DNA from: Balneolaceae bacterium
GTDB taxonomy: Bacteria > Bacteroidota > Rhodothermia > Balneolales > Balneolaceae
Assembly (NCBI GenBank): GCA_007118525.1
Contig: SKRK01000012.1
Span: 1 to 6,844 of the forward strand
Reading direction: 5' to 3'
DNA length: 6,844 nt
Positions 6,835 through 6,844 of this stretch are shown piece by piece. Position numbers and translations under genes: made by a program. The notes below the pieces were generated by a model. That model saw nothing but the letters and a program-made list of their open reading frames with translations. It was not told where the DNA came from and did no database searches. Numbering within the stretch: position 1 is the stretch's first letter; each line of letters begins with the position of its first letter.

Positions 6835-6844
6835 GAGTTCGTGA
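6830..6844. repeat. Truncated 8-base direct repeat at window edge
   Basis: TTCGTGAG (6830-6837) is followed at once by TTCGTGA (6838-6844), where the window ends. It begins 10 bases after the stop codon and may be the start of a longer intergenic tandem array. Two copies are too few to be sure. Confidence 0.3.

Overview
The window looks like ordinary chromosome from a member of the Bacteroidota/Balneolota/Rhodothermota group. This is inferred from four things: a single-chain E1 alpha/beta 2-oxoacid dehydrogenase, weak or absent Shine-Dalgarno sequences before most genes, intergenic motifs resembling the Bacteroidota TTTG / TAnnTTTG promoter, and moderate GC content with AT-rich spacers. No taxonomic marker is present, so the assignment is tentative. 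There is no RNA gene, insertion sequence, phage gene or CRISPR array, and no gene-free stretch longer than about 175 bases.

Minus-strand block (positions 1-5222, read right to left). A PLP-dependent aminotransferase of the HisC family (5222-4107) is followed after only 4 bases by a 691-residue fused E1 component of a branched-chain-type 2-oxoacid dehydrogenase (4102-2027). After a 127-base gap comes a membrane-bound PAS-containing histidine kinase of the HisKA_2 type (1899-70). A GC-rich hairpin with a T-rich tail (30-1) closes the block as a probable terminator. The first two genes almost certainly form an operon. The kinase may be read through from them or may have its own promoter.

A 173-base divergent intergenic region (5223-5395) separates this block from the plus-strand genes. 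It holds candidate promoters in both directions and a small inverted repeat.

Plus-strand block (5396-6844). A short-chain dehydrogenase/reductase (5396-6094) is followed 65 bases later by an exported glycine-rich protein of unknown function (6160-6819). That protein consists largely of two tandem copies of one unit at a constant 74-residue offset, the least expected signal in the window. The window ends in a hairpin that spans its stop codon and in a truncated 8-base direct repeat.

Functionally, the aminotransferase and E1 are compatible with converting an amino acid to its 2-oxoacid and then decarboxylating it toward an acyl-CoA, but the E2 and E3 partners are not in the window and the substrate cannot be fixed from sequence. 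I see no convincing evidence of a new multi-gene system. The most interesting items are the duplicated glycine-rich protein and the aminotransferase-E1 coupling.
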